A stretch of 64,000 nt of DNA from Henckelia pumila (lineage: Eukaryota; Streptophyta; Magnoliopsida; Lamiales; Gesneriaceae), in NCBI RefSeq assembly GCF_033568475.1, contig NC_133123.1, positions 150,861,753-150,925,752 on the forward strand, given 5' to 3'. This document shows, in pieces, positions 51,149-62,190 of this stretch (positions within the stretch are counted from its first letter, which is position 1; each line of letters begins with the position of its first letter). Both the position numbers and the translations under genes were made by a program. Under the pieces are notes generated by a model. It was not told the origin of the DNA and ran no database searches. It saw nothing but the letters and a program-made list of their open reading frames with translations.

Positions 51149-51200
51149 CGTTAAAAAAATAGTGATACAAGCACGCAACGTGTGCATCTGAGTACTAAAG
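51149..51200 (+). mobile_element. Decayed Helitron 3' end
   Basis: A hairpin GCACGC-AAC-GTGTGC followed by a short spacer and CTAA in place of CTAG resembles the 3' end of the intact Helitron at 51580-51878. No 5' end was found. Confidence 0.4.
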
Positions 51201-51579
51201 TTAGATTATATTTTAGGAATTAGAAGAACGTTAAAAGAAAATTTGTGATTTTGATCTTTAGCGATACACTTTCGATTATTTTTCCTGTAACTTTAGTCTC
51301 CTTATTTTCTTTTTTTTTTTCTTATTTTTTTTTTTCGGAAGCTCTGATGTGATATTGCATATATGTTAGCATAATGTTTATGTTGGTATTATGTTAGTGC
51401 TATATCGACGTCAGATTAGTTAATTTTAGAGAAAAAATGATTAAAATTAATTATAAAAGAACAAAGACAAAAAAAAAAAACTATATCTAAATTTGACAAC
51501 ATAAAAAAATAAAAATTAAAAAAAATATTTTTATGTATGTATGTATATATATATGTGTATATATATATATATATATCTA

Positions 51580-51878
51580 TCTATACTATTATATAAAACT
51601 TGGGCATCCTTTAATAACTAATTTTGGTGTGTCAAGATGACACCAATATTCTTCTCCATTTTACCCCTATTCATTTAGAGTTTTCCGCACAGCTTCTCTT
51701 TTTTTTTTTAAGGCAAAGGGCAAAATAACATTTTGACAACTTCCATAATTCTAATTTCATCTCACGTCTCTCTTACATGTTTCCCAAAAAACGTTCTTTT
51801 CTTCTAAACCAGAAATAAAAAATAAATTTTATTAACAAAATACTGCAAAAGCACGCAACGCGTGCTTCGGATCACTAG
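51580..51878 (+). mobile_element. Small non-autonomous Helitron
   Basis: It begins TCTATACTATTATATAAAAC and ends with a GCACGC-AAC-GCGTGC hairpin, nine bases (TTCGGATCA) and CTAG. The base before is A and the base after is T. Length 299 bp, no coding capacity. Confidence 0.82.
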
Positions 51879-53951
51879 TATATATAATGCTTCAATGTGA
51901 GATTCAGGAAGTATCTTCTGCAAATGCAATTTTGGAAAAAATGAATAGGAGAAAATTAAATGTGAAGTATATATTTAGTTGTGTTTTCGATAAAGAGCAA
52001 TTCCGATAGTTGTTTTTAAATATTCCATGGTTATTATAGTCTGTTGAAAACTTTATGTTTTGGTGTTTGAAAATCGAAGGCGCAAAAAGAAGAAGAGATA
52101 AACTGATCGCATCTTATTGGCGATAAACTGATTACATTATAAATAACGCTAAAACTGTTACGCAAAAGAAGAAGCACTAAAGTGGAGAGAAAGTGCTAGA
52201 CTGGTATCACAAAAGAAAAAACGCTAAACTGATTGCATTGCAGAAAACACTACAATATTAGTTTAGCTCATTACAACAGCTGCATCAGTCGGCCGCTGTC
52301 ACTTCTCTAACTGTTGTTGAATCTCCGAACATTCATAAACATTCATATGTGTCTTTTATCAGTTTTACTCCATCTCATCAATCTTACATACACATTCGAA
52401 TTAGTGTTCAAAATCCGCACTTTGATTTCCGTACAATCTTTTGTTGTCAATCTGCATAGACACAAAGGTAAGACAAGAATTTAATAACTAAATCGATTGA
52501 ATTCGAACTTAGCGTGATCAAAATATTTTGAAGTATATTCACCTCCTCCTATACACTCAAACTGATCCTATCATACATAGTTTGTTAGAAAATAGCATAA
52601 AAATAGAATTTTTTTGGGGATTAATGAAAAGTTGAATACAAAATAATGATTCTATTGAGAAAAATAGTTGAAAATGCACTTTTAGAAGGAGCAAATTGTA
52701 AAATAATGTTGATAAGGGGTGGTTTTTGGTATATCGTATCAAAAATATTGGTATGAAAAAAATTCATATTGGTACCGATATCGAAATTTTGGTATGAAAA
52801 AATTCATACTGATATTGGATAGATACCGAAAAAAATTCGGTATACCTAATAAATGTTTGTATATCGAAAAAATTTCGGTACGGTATCACGATAATTTGGT
52901 ATTTTGGTACGGTATGCCAGTCATTTGTATTTCTTGGAAATCAAAATATTTTGCAAAAGAATTATTTTACAATAAATAAATTACCATTTCCCCAATTCCA
53001 TGTATGAATGCATGTTTATAATGCGACTTCAAATTATATATTCAATGGATTATGTAATTGATCCAGCTATATTTTTTTGTCAAGTGAATGCAGAATGATA
53101 TAGTTTCTGTCGTAGGTGTCGTATCATTTTGGTATGTGTTAAAACTGTTTAATTTTCTAAATGGTATGTTGTTATTTTAAAATTAGAAAATTATATAGCA
53201 TTGAACCTAGATAAAATAATAACCTCTCTTAAAAAAAAATTCCAGTTTTGAGTTAGTTTATTAAATCAATAATTTAATAAGATAATAAATTTTCAAGAAA
53301 CTTTTATATAAATATGCGGTCCCGTCAGTATCCTAAATTAATAATCCTCTAAAATTACAAAATATATATAACTAAGACAAGTTAGTAAAATGTGATTATA
53401 TTGTTTGTTTTTTTTTTCTTGAAATTCAAATATAATTGAAATGTGATTCTAATTGAATTTCATCTTTAACATTTCTCATTACGTCCAAAAGTCCTCGTGT
53501 TGCATTATCAAATTGTGAAAAGTTTTTTTTATTTATCTATGAATGTAATTTTCTTCCGTGTAACTAATTCCAAAGATATTGTATCATCAACATCATTATC
53601 AATATGTGATTTCAATTACGTTAGCTATAATTTCTTCTAAGTATTGTACTTATGAGCACATTCATTTTTACCTCGATAATATATAAACATTTCTTTAGTA
53701 AATAATACGAAAAATACATGTGCCAGATCAATTTAATTATTATATATATAGTATTTAGATAATAAATGCACTCTTCAATTAAATAACAAATTGTTAATTT
53801 TATCCATTAATTAATAACTCTATAAATTAATAAAATTTAATGGTCTTAAAATTATTAATTTACAGAGATTTTACTATACGCTATAATATGATAGATTATA
53901 TTTTTAGGAATTATAGTTACTATTGTCAAATTTCTGTATCTTAGTTATGCA
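51879..53951. other. Gene-free stretch
   Basis: No gene was recognised. At about 52719-52920 there is a degenerate series built on GGTAT/ATACCGA-type words (for example TTCGGTACGGTA), which looks like the end region of another decayed transposon. The rest is AT-rich. Confidence 0.5.
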
Positions 53952-55960
53952 TGTAATGCCCCGATTTTATTATAATTGAGTTTAATTGAGATAATCAGGA
54001 TTTTCAGTATTTGAGGGCCGTTTGATAATTCGCAGGGGGTCATTTTGCAAACTTTGAAGAATTGAGGGACCGAAATGCAAAAATTGGATTTTATATATAT
54101 TATATCATGCAAGTTGGCTTCATCAGATCACATCACTCCCTCTCCTTCTCTTCTCCATCCGTGTGTACCGATCAGAAGCCATGGAAGGCGATATTTCGAG
54201 CTTCTCTTCCATCCGATTTGCACGATCCGACCGTTAGATTTTCATTCCGAGTTGAGATTCACGATCACCGCAACGAGGGCTTCATTTTGACGTAAGTTTT
54301 GCTACGATTATCGAACTTTGATTTTTTTTTTTTGGGTTGTCAGAATTTGATAATCTTGGAGTATGTTGTTCTTGAGCTAGCATAGATCGTGTATTCGAAG
54401 TCGGTTTGTAAAAAGATCGAAGTTTGGATTTTATATGAATTTTTGAGGCATTTTCGAAAATGGAGTTGTTGAATTTTGATGGATTTTGATGGATTTTGGA
54501 TTGTTTTGTTGGTTTAGAAGATGATATGGATGGTTTGGGATTGTTTGTTGTTATTGGAGATTTTTGGTTTGACCGTTTATAGCCGTTATGCCGTCGAAAT
54601 CGAGTTTGGATTATCAGTTGTTTAGTTTCGATTTGATTTCCGGGTTTGATTGACTTGGTAGATTGATATCGAATCCGTATATTCTTTATTTTCAGATTTG
54701 GATTGGAGTTTCGGGTTTGGATTGAACTTGGAAGTTGAATCGAATCGAGAGTCGAAGACGGTATATTGATTGAATTTCTTTGTTTTGATTTGTTGTGATT
54801 CTATTGAGTATTTATTTGAGTTCGTTGTTATTTTCAGATTTGAATCCTCGACGGACTTGAAAGGTAAAAGACGACATTGACTTGAATGGGGTTGAATACT
54901 CGAGTTCGATTGATTCTCGAGCCCCGAAAATCACATACTGCATGTTAATTGCTTGTGTGAACTTGGTTGATTAATTGTTTACACTTGCATTCATATTGAG
55001 CCGATTATTCGATTCGTTTTGAAGATAGACGTTTTAGGGAGCTATATCGAAGTGGCTTTGGATTTTGAGTTTTTCCAAGTGCCAGAATACTTTTTATAGT
55101 TGCTCTAAAGTCTAGGGGTTGAGTTGAACGACATCCACCCCGAATGGGTGTGTCGGTGAGTTGTTGTGAAGACTTGGCCCCGGGATCCCAACTGAATACC
55201 GATTGATATTTCGATTATCTGATTTGATAGTCCCGAGTTTTGAAGTCATGCATTCATTCATTCTCATTTTGATTTGTTATTGATTATTACATTTCAATCT
55301 GAGGTGTTTATTTGATATTGCATGTCTGTCTCTTTTACTTAGAAATTATATTTCTAACCGGTTTATCCGGCTGTTGTCTTTGTTTGTATGTGTACTTGGA
55401 AACAGGAGGATTAGGAGCTGGACCGAGTCGTCTTGGTTAGCTTGGGGTGAGATTGATAGAAGTGAGACTCCGCGTTGTAGGGTCGAGTCGATTGTATCTG
55501 TATTAGTTTTGTTGAGTCGTTGGAATTTTATTTGTCGAACTCGTTTTATTAATTGTGTTTTGTTGGTATTTTGAAACCCCCTTAATTCACGTTTGAGATA
55601 TATATTGAACCTGGATTGCTTGGATTATGGATTCGAGTTTGTAAAGTTGTATTTTTATGCCTTGGATTTTATGCAGCCGAGTTGACGGCGCGGGCGCGCC
55701 TTTGTTTCGCGAGGTCACGGCGCGGGCGCCCTGATTATTGGCGCGGGCGCTTTGTTCCTTGCGAGGTCGCGGCGCGGGCGCCCTGGTTCTTGGCGCGGGC
55801 GCGCTGTCTTTTGCGAGACTCCGGCGTGGGCGCGCCGCTTTAGGCGCGGGCGCGCTGTTGTAAAAAAAAAAAAAAAAAATTTGATTCGTTTTTACGCGGC
55901 TCTTCGTGATTGATTTTGTTTAATTATTCGAGAATAGGAGATTAGAAACGGGGTCTCACA
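53952..55960. mobile_element. Solo LTR, probably Ty3/gypsy, 2009 bp
   Basis: It begins TGTAATGCCCCG and ends CGGGGTCTCACA, so the ends are TG...CA inside a longer imperfect inverted repeat. A perfect 5-bp target-site duplication ATGCA flanks it (53947-53951 and 55961-55965). There is no internal retroelement coding region, primer-binding site or second LTR, so it most likely arose by recombination between two LTRs. The length and the GCCCCG ends fit large plant Ty3/gypsy elements, but the superfamily is inferred. Reading frames inside it are not genes. Confidence 0.88.
55687..55857. repeat. GC-rich minisatellite inside the solo LTR
   Basis: The word GGCGCGGGCGC occurs six times, with one variant (GGCGTGGGCGC). 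It lies within a higher-order unit of about 52 bases that starts GCGAGGTC/GCGAGACT at 55709, 55761 and 55813. This is the most GC-rich part of the window. Confidence 0.85.
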
Positions 55961-56060
55961 ATGCATCTTTATTACTATTATTATTATTTTTTTCAATTTT
56001 AAATTTTTTTTTTTTACGTAAAAGCTATGGTGTGGTACCGATACATCAACATGTTAGTAT

Positions 56061-56218
56061 GGTTCGTTCGATCCTACCTCATGGGGTAGGTGGCAGCATG
56101 TGAGTGGTCCATTTATGTGGGGCCCACGTCAATTGATGTGGGGCCCACATGAATTGGCCAATCACATGCCTACACGTACCCCATGGGGTAAAACCAATGG
56201 GATAGGACCGAAAAATCC
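56061..56218. mobile_element. Mutator-type MITE, nested, 10-bp TSD
   Basis: The 158-bp element begins GGTTCGTTCGATCCTACC and ends GGGATAGGACCGAAAAATCC, forming an imperfect inverted repeat. CATGGGGTAGG...CCCCATGGGGTA and two copies of TGTGGGGCCCAC make the inside highly palindromic. A perfect 10-bp target-site duplication ATGTTAGTAT lies at 56051-56060 and 56219-56228. It sits inside an older degraded palindromic repeat (about 55985-56300). Confidence 0.85.
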
Positions 56219-56332
56219 ATGTTAGTATCATGTTAGAGTTACATTGCATCATATCAAAATCAGGTCAGGAAAAAAAAAACAAATAAACAAGGACATATGA
56301 TTAAATCTAAATTTGATAACATAAAAATCAAA

Positions 56333-56534
56333 TGCAAATTGCTCAAAAATCCCCAATGCAAACATGTTTTGCTCTACACTCCTTAGCCACTTTTTTGTAC
56401 CACAATTTTTGTTATTTTGTACCACATCTTGTATGATTTTGTACCATATCTTGTATTGTTTTGTACCACATTTTATGACTAGTGACCCCAAAGCAAAACA
56501 TGTTTGAATTTGAGGATTTTTGAGCAAATTGCCC
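56333..56534. mobile_element. Mutator-type MITE with internal tandem repeats, 10-bp TSD
   Basis: The left end TGCAAATTGCTCAAAAATCC and the right end GGATTTTTGAGCAAATTGCC are inverted repeats, extending inwards through AAACATGTTTTGCT / AGCAAAACATGTTT. A 10-bp duplication AAAAATCAAA flanks it (56323-56332 and 56535-56544). The core holds four copies of a unit around TTTTGTACCACA, spaced about 25-28 bases. Confidence 0.82.
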
Positions 56535-58614
56535 AAAAATCAAAATTGTAAAGAATCAAACATGAAATATCAAAATAGTAATTTTTTCTATATGAAAGAA
56601 TCTATGTGAGATTGTGGAAGTATTTTCTACAAATGCATTTTGGAAAAATGAATTATAGAAATGTGATTATTTAATTATGTTTTCATTAAAGAGAGATTTT
56701 ATTCAGTACATATATATCATGTTAAAAGGTATTTGATAGTTCAGTTTTTTAAATGCTACATGGTTAATCTAGAACGAGTTTGCTTACATAATTTTTAACT
56801 TAAAAAAATCAAATAGGACTAAATTTTCTAAGTGATTTTATTTATTAAAAAAAACTGACATTGTTCTAATGTTCAGACAAATGTTTAAAAGTGTTTAGTT
56901 CTTATTTTTAAACAGAATAAGAAGCCCATAAGTTAGAAATTCTTACTTCTAAAAAAATAATTTTTGTAACCAAACAATACACAATTTAAATAAATAATTT
57001 TTTTAAAATGCTTTTAACTTTTTGACTTATCCAACAAAACGAACTCTTAAATATAATTATTTTCTCGAGGTCGGCAATATATAATTCCATGGCATATGGT
57101 TAGTTAATTTTTTAGATACAACACCAACAAAAATATAATAAAGACAAAAAAGGAGTTATGCAATCAACAAGTAATATTTGCTGCGAACCAAACGACATAT
57201 CAAAGATTGTGAAATCTCTGAGCACGCCAAAATATTTGACCCTTCACATTTAATTTGGTAGGCCTGATTTAGTTGACAATTTTTATTTATTTTGGTTTTT
57301 AGATCTGTAAATAGTTTAATAGACCATTGTCTCCAAACTTCAGTTAAATCTAATTAATCGATAGTAATTCGAAAATTCAGATTTAATATTTTAAAAAATA
57401 AGATTTTTTTTTTAAAAAAATAGATGTTCAGTTCATCACCATTTTCAAAATTTAAAAATACTCAATGAAATGGTTTCACTGAGCAATTTTGTGAGACGGT
57501 TATTTGACCTGCCTCAAGTTCAACCCATGAAAAAATATTATTTATATGTTAAAATACTAGTTTTTACTGTTTATATGGATCGAGTTGACAACTTCGATAT
57601 TTTCAGATATCTATTATTTGAAAAATTATTTGTTTTTTAAATTATAAAAGCTCTGAATGTAATTTCGAATCTCATTTAATTAAATAATATCAATATTATA
57701 AATAAAACAAAAAAAAAAATTGAGGCTGCAGCATCCCATAATTTTTTTTAAAAAAATTATTTTTTAAATTACTAACCATTGTGTATTGTGGGCGGTAGGC
57801 CGTGGAAGACCTTTTCATAAAACTCCTTGATTTCTATGAAAGACTCACTGAAAATTTCATATTAAAAAACCAATAAAGTGAATAATAATAATAATAACAT
57901 TAATTATTTTTTGACAGGTAAACAATTGTAATTTATTGAATAAGTGAAAGTTTTTTTTATTACAAGGTTTATCAATCAAAATAGAAAATTTTCATGCCCG
58001 CAAATCAATAAAAAAGAGGAAGAAATAGCAAAAGCGACGATCGAGTGTGCTGTAGCATTCGTCGATCTTTTAACATAAAAAATAATCATTTTGTGATCTC
58101 TGTAGCATAGCCAAAGAATGGTGTCTCAGTGATTTTTTTCCCTTTTTTCCCACTTTGCATTTCGGATTTTGGTATACACCTTAAGTAATGTTTGCAACTA
58201 CTAAAAATAATTGATTATAGATTTTTTCCATAAATGTTTTAAAAAAAATTTATAATTACTTTTTTGTAAAAATATAAAATTACTTTTTAAAATTACAAAA
58301 TGATTCTTATTAATTTAAAAATATTTATTTCAAATTGCAGTAACACATGCGTAATACATTAGTATATATAGGTAGTGTTTGTAACTTTTAAAAATAAATA
58401 ATTATTAATTTTTCTTTAACAAATTTATTAAGATTTAGAGGTTACAAACATTTTGCGGAAGTTCGCTAATTATCACGTGACTCTGCACCCCAAGCTGGGG
58501 ACGTCTCAGATTGACCAATAAACGAAATTATTCGAAAACCTTTTTTTCTAAAAAATAAAAATTTAAAACAAATAATAACTTCCCATATTTATTTACAAAA
58601 ATAAAACCAAAACA
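56535..58614. other. Gene-free stretch
   Basis: AT-rich sequence with a degraded GAGAC/GTCTC-family repeat at about 57488-57605 and a short AAT repeat near 57883-57897. No gene was recognised. Confidence 0.5.
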
Positions 58615-58695
58615 GAAGCCCAAATGAGCGTCTTGAATCTTTCCGGCCCAAATAAGATAGCCCATAATGGTTCATTTGGGCTGATCTCGGGGCCC
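58615..58695. promoter_or_regulatory. Cluster of five site II (TGGGCY) motifs
   Basis: Within about 80 bases there are AAGCCCA, GGCCCA, TAGCCCA, TTGGGCT and GGGCCCA, that is five TGGGCY motifs counting both strands. Clusters like this are known from promoters of plant ribosomal-protein, snoRNA and cell-cycle genes. No gene could be recognised on either side, so the assignment as a promoter is inference. Confidence 0.45.
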
Positions 58696-59151
58696 AAACG
58701 GGATTCCAAGATATTGTATGTTTGTGTTAACTTGTATATTATCTAGCGCCTGTTTCGTTCCGGATGATCCGGAACCTTCTGAATTGAGAAGGAGATTGAA
58801 GGTTTTAGGTTTCAAGTTTAGAACATTTAGAATGGTTTGATTATAATTCATGACCTTTTAAATCGTATAACAACCAAAACAATAATTTAATTATAGTAAA
58901 TAGGTGAATGTGAATAATTGTTATTTTTTTTAAATTATGAATAGTGATGAAGAAAATTTGTCAAATATTTAAGGATAATGCTATGTGTACATGGAGTTTT
59001 ACAAAAAAGCTTACAGGTCATGTTAAATTAGGAAAGTATATCAAAATTCTTTTAAATATCTTTATTTTCAACATACAATTATTTGTATTGTTCAAAAAAA
59101 CTCTTAACAAAAAAATTATTATTTTTTATTTTATTATTTATTGTGTAGTAT

Positions 59152-59950
59152 TAGGGATATCAAAATTGATCCCGACACCAGTTAACAGATAATTATCGGA
59201 TTAAGGTGGAGGTTTTGGGGTTCAGGTTAGACCCGAAATATTTGATTTTTTTAAAATTTTTTTACAAAATAATTAAATACACATAATAATAATCAATATA
59301 TTTTAATTTAAATACATAATAACAAAAGCTCACTTATATAATTCTATATATTTAAATTTGAAATTTCAAGTGTACAGATTTTAAAATATACTTAATACAC
59401 AAAATAAAAATTATTTTTAAAAATCAATATTTTACAAAATAATTATTACATGTTGAAAATCTATGATACAATATACAATATTTTTTTTTCAAACATAAAA
59501 TATATAAAAATATATTAAATATTTCTTAATTCTATAAATAAGTAAAAAATTTTTAAAAATTTCTCAAACCAAATCCGAATAAATCAATAGCGATCTTCTC
59601 GAACTCAACTAACCCGATCAACCCAAACCTACATAATTTGATTTTTTATTTTGTTTTTTTAACAAAATAATTAATTATTACACATAATAATAATAAATAT
59701 ATTTTAATTTAAATACATAATAATAAAATCTCACTTATATATGATTTACATTTGAAAGTTTAATTTAAAAATTTTAAAATATATTTACTACAAAAAATAA
59801 ACAATTATTTTTTTTAAACTCAGTAAATAATTATATTTTCATAATTTTATTTTAAAATTTTATAAAATATTTTTTTTTGTTGAACTCAGTAAAATTAATT
59901 CTATAAGTAATTAATAAAATAATAATAATATTTTTGTTAAAAAAATTTTT
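59152..59950 (+). mobile_element. hAT-like AT-rich insertion with internal direct repeat
   Basis: It starts TTAGGGATATCAAAATTGAT, similar to the TAGGG-NNN-CAA ends of the hAT-type elements at 6899 and 28502. A direct repeat of about 95 bases at 59268-59361 and 59664-59757 shares AATATATTTTAATTTAAATA and CTCACTTATAT. No clear right end or target-site duplication was found, so the right boundary is approximate. Confidence 0.4.
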
Positions 59951-60446
59951 GAGCAAGACAAAGAATTGTAGATTGAAAAGAAAGAATTTTTTTAAAAAAA
60001 TTTGAAATACTTTCCTAATTTAATAGGGCGTGTAACCCTCTATGTAAGACCATATGTACATATAGCATAATCCAATATTTAATTATACACATTGATATTA
60101 TATTCGATTTGTAAATGGACACATCGGAGTTGCATGCCATTTTGACACTCCTACCATGCATGCAATGATGTTTTGACAAATCTAAAGATGAATATATTTA
60201 CCGTAAAAAAAAATAAAATAAAGATGAATATATTCAAATTTTATTTCTTTGTTGAGAAGGGGGTTTGACATAAATTGTGATAGGTAGATTAAGAATATAT
60301 AAAAATATTTATTTATATAAATATCGTCAAAAATGTTATTTATATAAATGTAACATTAAACATGCATATTCCAAATTAAATATAAACTCGAATACTCATT
60401 TTTTGCGACTAAAAACACATGGTTTTTAGGCATAGATTCTGTCTTC

Positions 60447-60475
60447 TTTTCTTTTCTTTTCTTTTCTTTTTATTT
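60447..60475. repeat. (TTTTC)n microsatellite
   Basis: About four to five TTTTC units in a pyrimidine-rich run. Confidence 0.8.
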
Positions 60476-60951
60476 TTCTTTTTTCCTTTTGTTTTCAAAT
60501 CGAGCTTATTATTTAAAATTAAAATTTGACGAATTCTATGAACCATTAAACTACATAGTATGATCAAAATATCTATAAAAAAGGGCACTTGAAGATAAAT
60601 GTCAACGAAAATCAAACTAACAGTATTCCAAACTTCTTTATGAACTAAGGTTGGTGGCTTTCTTTTTTTATTTTTTCACATATGATGGTTTTTAGATTAT
60701 CTTCTTAATTTTTAAACCAAACACTACATTTTTAAAAAGAAAATCCCTTCAAAAAAAAAATTTTCTCCAGTTGGTTTCTCTAACCAAACGCACTCTTTGG
60801 TCAGCATTTTCTGAAAAATCAGACTAACAACTTAAGTCAAGATTTTTAAGGTAATTTTTTTTGGCTTCAAACTTGAAGCATATATCAGCTCATGCTGTTT
60901 TGATTGGTTAATTCAAATTAGATACGCCGCCTAGTTAGATTTTTTCACAAG

Positions 60952-61449
60952 TCACAAGTTTTGAGCATTGACAAAATCTTTCATAACTAATTTCGGGATT
61001 TCAAGTAAATATAATGAGTAAATAACATTCCTTACCATTGTAAACTTTGCTTGATTGCTCCGAAGGAACGTAACATTAATGGAAGAGATGGTCATGCATG
61101 ATGAATAATAGCTTGTCCGGATAGCCAACGGATGACGCCTAGAAACCGTCTTAACCTTCGTGCATGTATACATATATAGAGAGAGCGAGTTTTGATTAAT
61201 CTCACGGAATTTAGGCAAGTCATCCTTGGCTACCAAACCGACTCTTAATCTTCATACAAGACCTCTCTTCCTGTATATATGGATCGCTGCTATATTTTTG
61301 AAACTCGATAAATGATATAAATATTGTTGCAATGCGAGCTTTTTATAGAGGGAACCAAATTTAGGAGAAGATACATCTTTGGCAATTCGAAGGGGCAATT
61401 GCATATCTTTGAGAATGTTATGTGTGATATTCAGTACTCTCTTTTTCAA
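60952..61449 (-). other. Unidentified coding-like stretch between duplication copies
   Basis: Two short minus-strand open frames lie end to end (61252-61449 and 60952-61236), with a stop between them. The first contains MQLPLRIAKDVSSPKFGSLY, the second DDLPKFREINQNSLSLYMY. Composition is less AT-rich than the flanks. I recognise no family, and chance or a gene relic are both possible. Confidence 0.2.
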
Positions 61450-61580
61450 AGGGAATTAGGTCCTCTAGTGTGAGGGACCAAAACCACCATACCAGTCAAC
61501 ATCGACTTTAATTTGCTTGTAATATTTAGGATCAAATGTCTATTATTATATTAAATTAAATCACAATTTGAAGGTATCAA

Positions 61581-62190
61581 ACATTTAAAACCATGCAACA
61601 AACGATTTAAATCATAGTAAACAGGTGAAGGTAGATAATTACGTTTATTTTTGTAAAAAAAAAGGTTAAAATTTTGACTAGTGATGAAGAAAAATTGTCA
61701 AATATTATTTATTATAAACAATGATATTCAATTTGTAAATTGACCCATCGGAGCCAGTTGTGGAATTTTGACATTCCTTCTAGCATGCATGCATGAGGTT
61801 TTGACAAATCTTGAGGGGAATATATTCAAATTTCATTTTCTAGATTAGTGGGGTTGATAATTAGATAATTTGTTTACTATTTTTCTTGCTTAAGGTTGAA
61901 ACATATATTTAACTTTAACATACATATTTCAAAGTGTAACATATAACCACTTGATTAAAAAACATGTGCATGGTTAGGGTTACTAATCATGACTTAATTA
62001 AGTCTATTTTTTAAAATTGAGATTAATTCGTAAAAACAAAATTTGACCTAGACTGTTGATCCAATTATAGAAACCAAAACTACGTATTTTGATCAAAATA
62101 TCTTGAAAAACACAAAAGTCCCTTGAAAATAAATGTCAACGAAAATCAATTTGACATATATTCCAAACTTCTTTATGAAAAAGGTTAACA
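61581..62190. repeat. Segmental duplication, copy 2
   Basis: This is the uninterrupted copy of the segment described at 58859-60650. The same words occur in the same order without the extra 1.1 kb. Confidence 0.7.

Larger units (their letters stand above)
58859..60650. repeat. Segmental duplication, copy 1 (with insertion)
   Basis: The parts at 58859-58975, about 60085-60250 and 60540-60640 match 61581-62190 in the same order and orientation. Shared words include TAGTGATGAAGAAAA, GTCAAATATT, TTTTGACAAATCT, AAATGTCAACGAAAATCAA and TTCCAAACTTCTTTATGAA. About 1.1 kb of extra AT-rich sequence splits this copy (see the hAT-like segment at 59152). Confidence 0.7.

Noticed and set aside
55374-55843. 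Open frames in the solo LTR
   Set aside because: The stretch is LTR DNA with a GC minisatellite; the protein text (repeated Arg/Ala) comes from the repeat.
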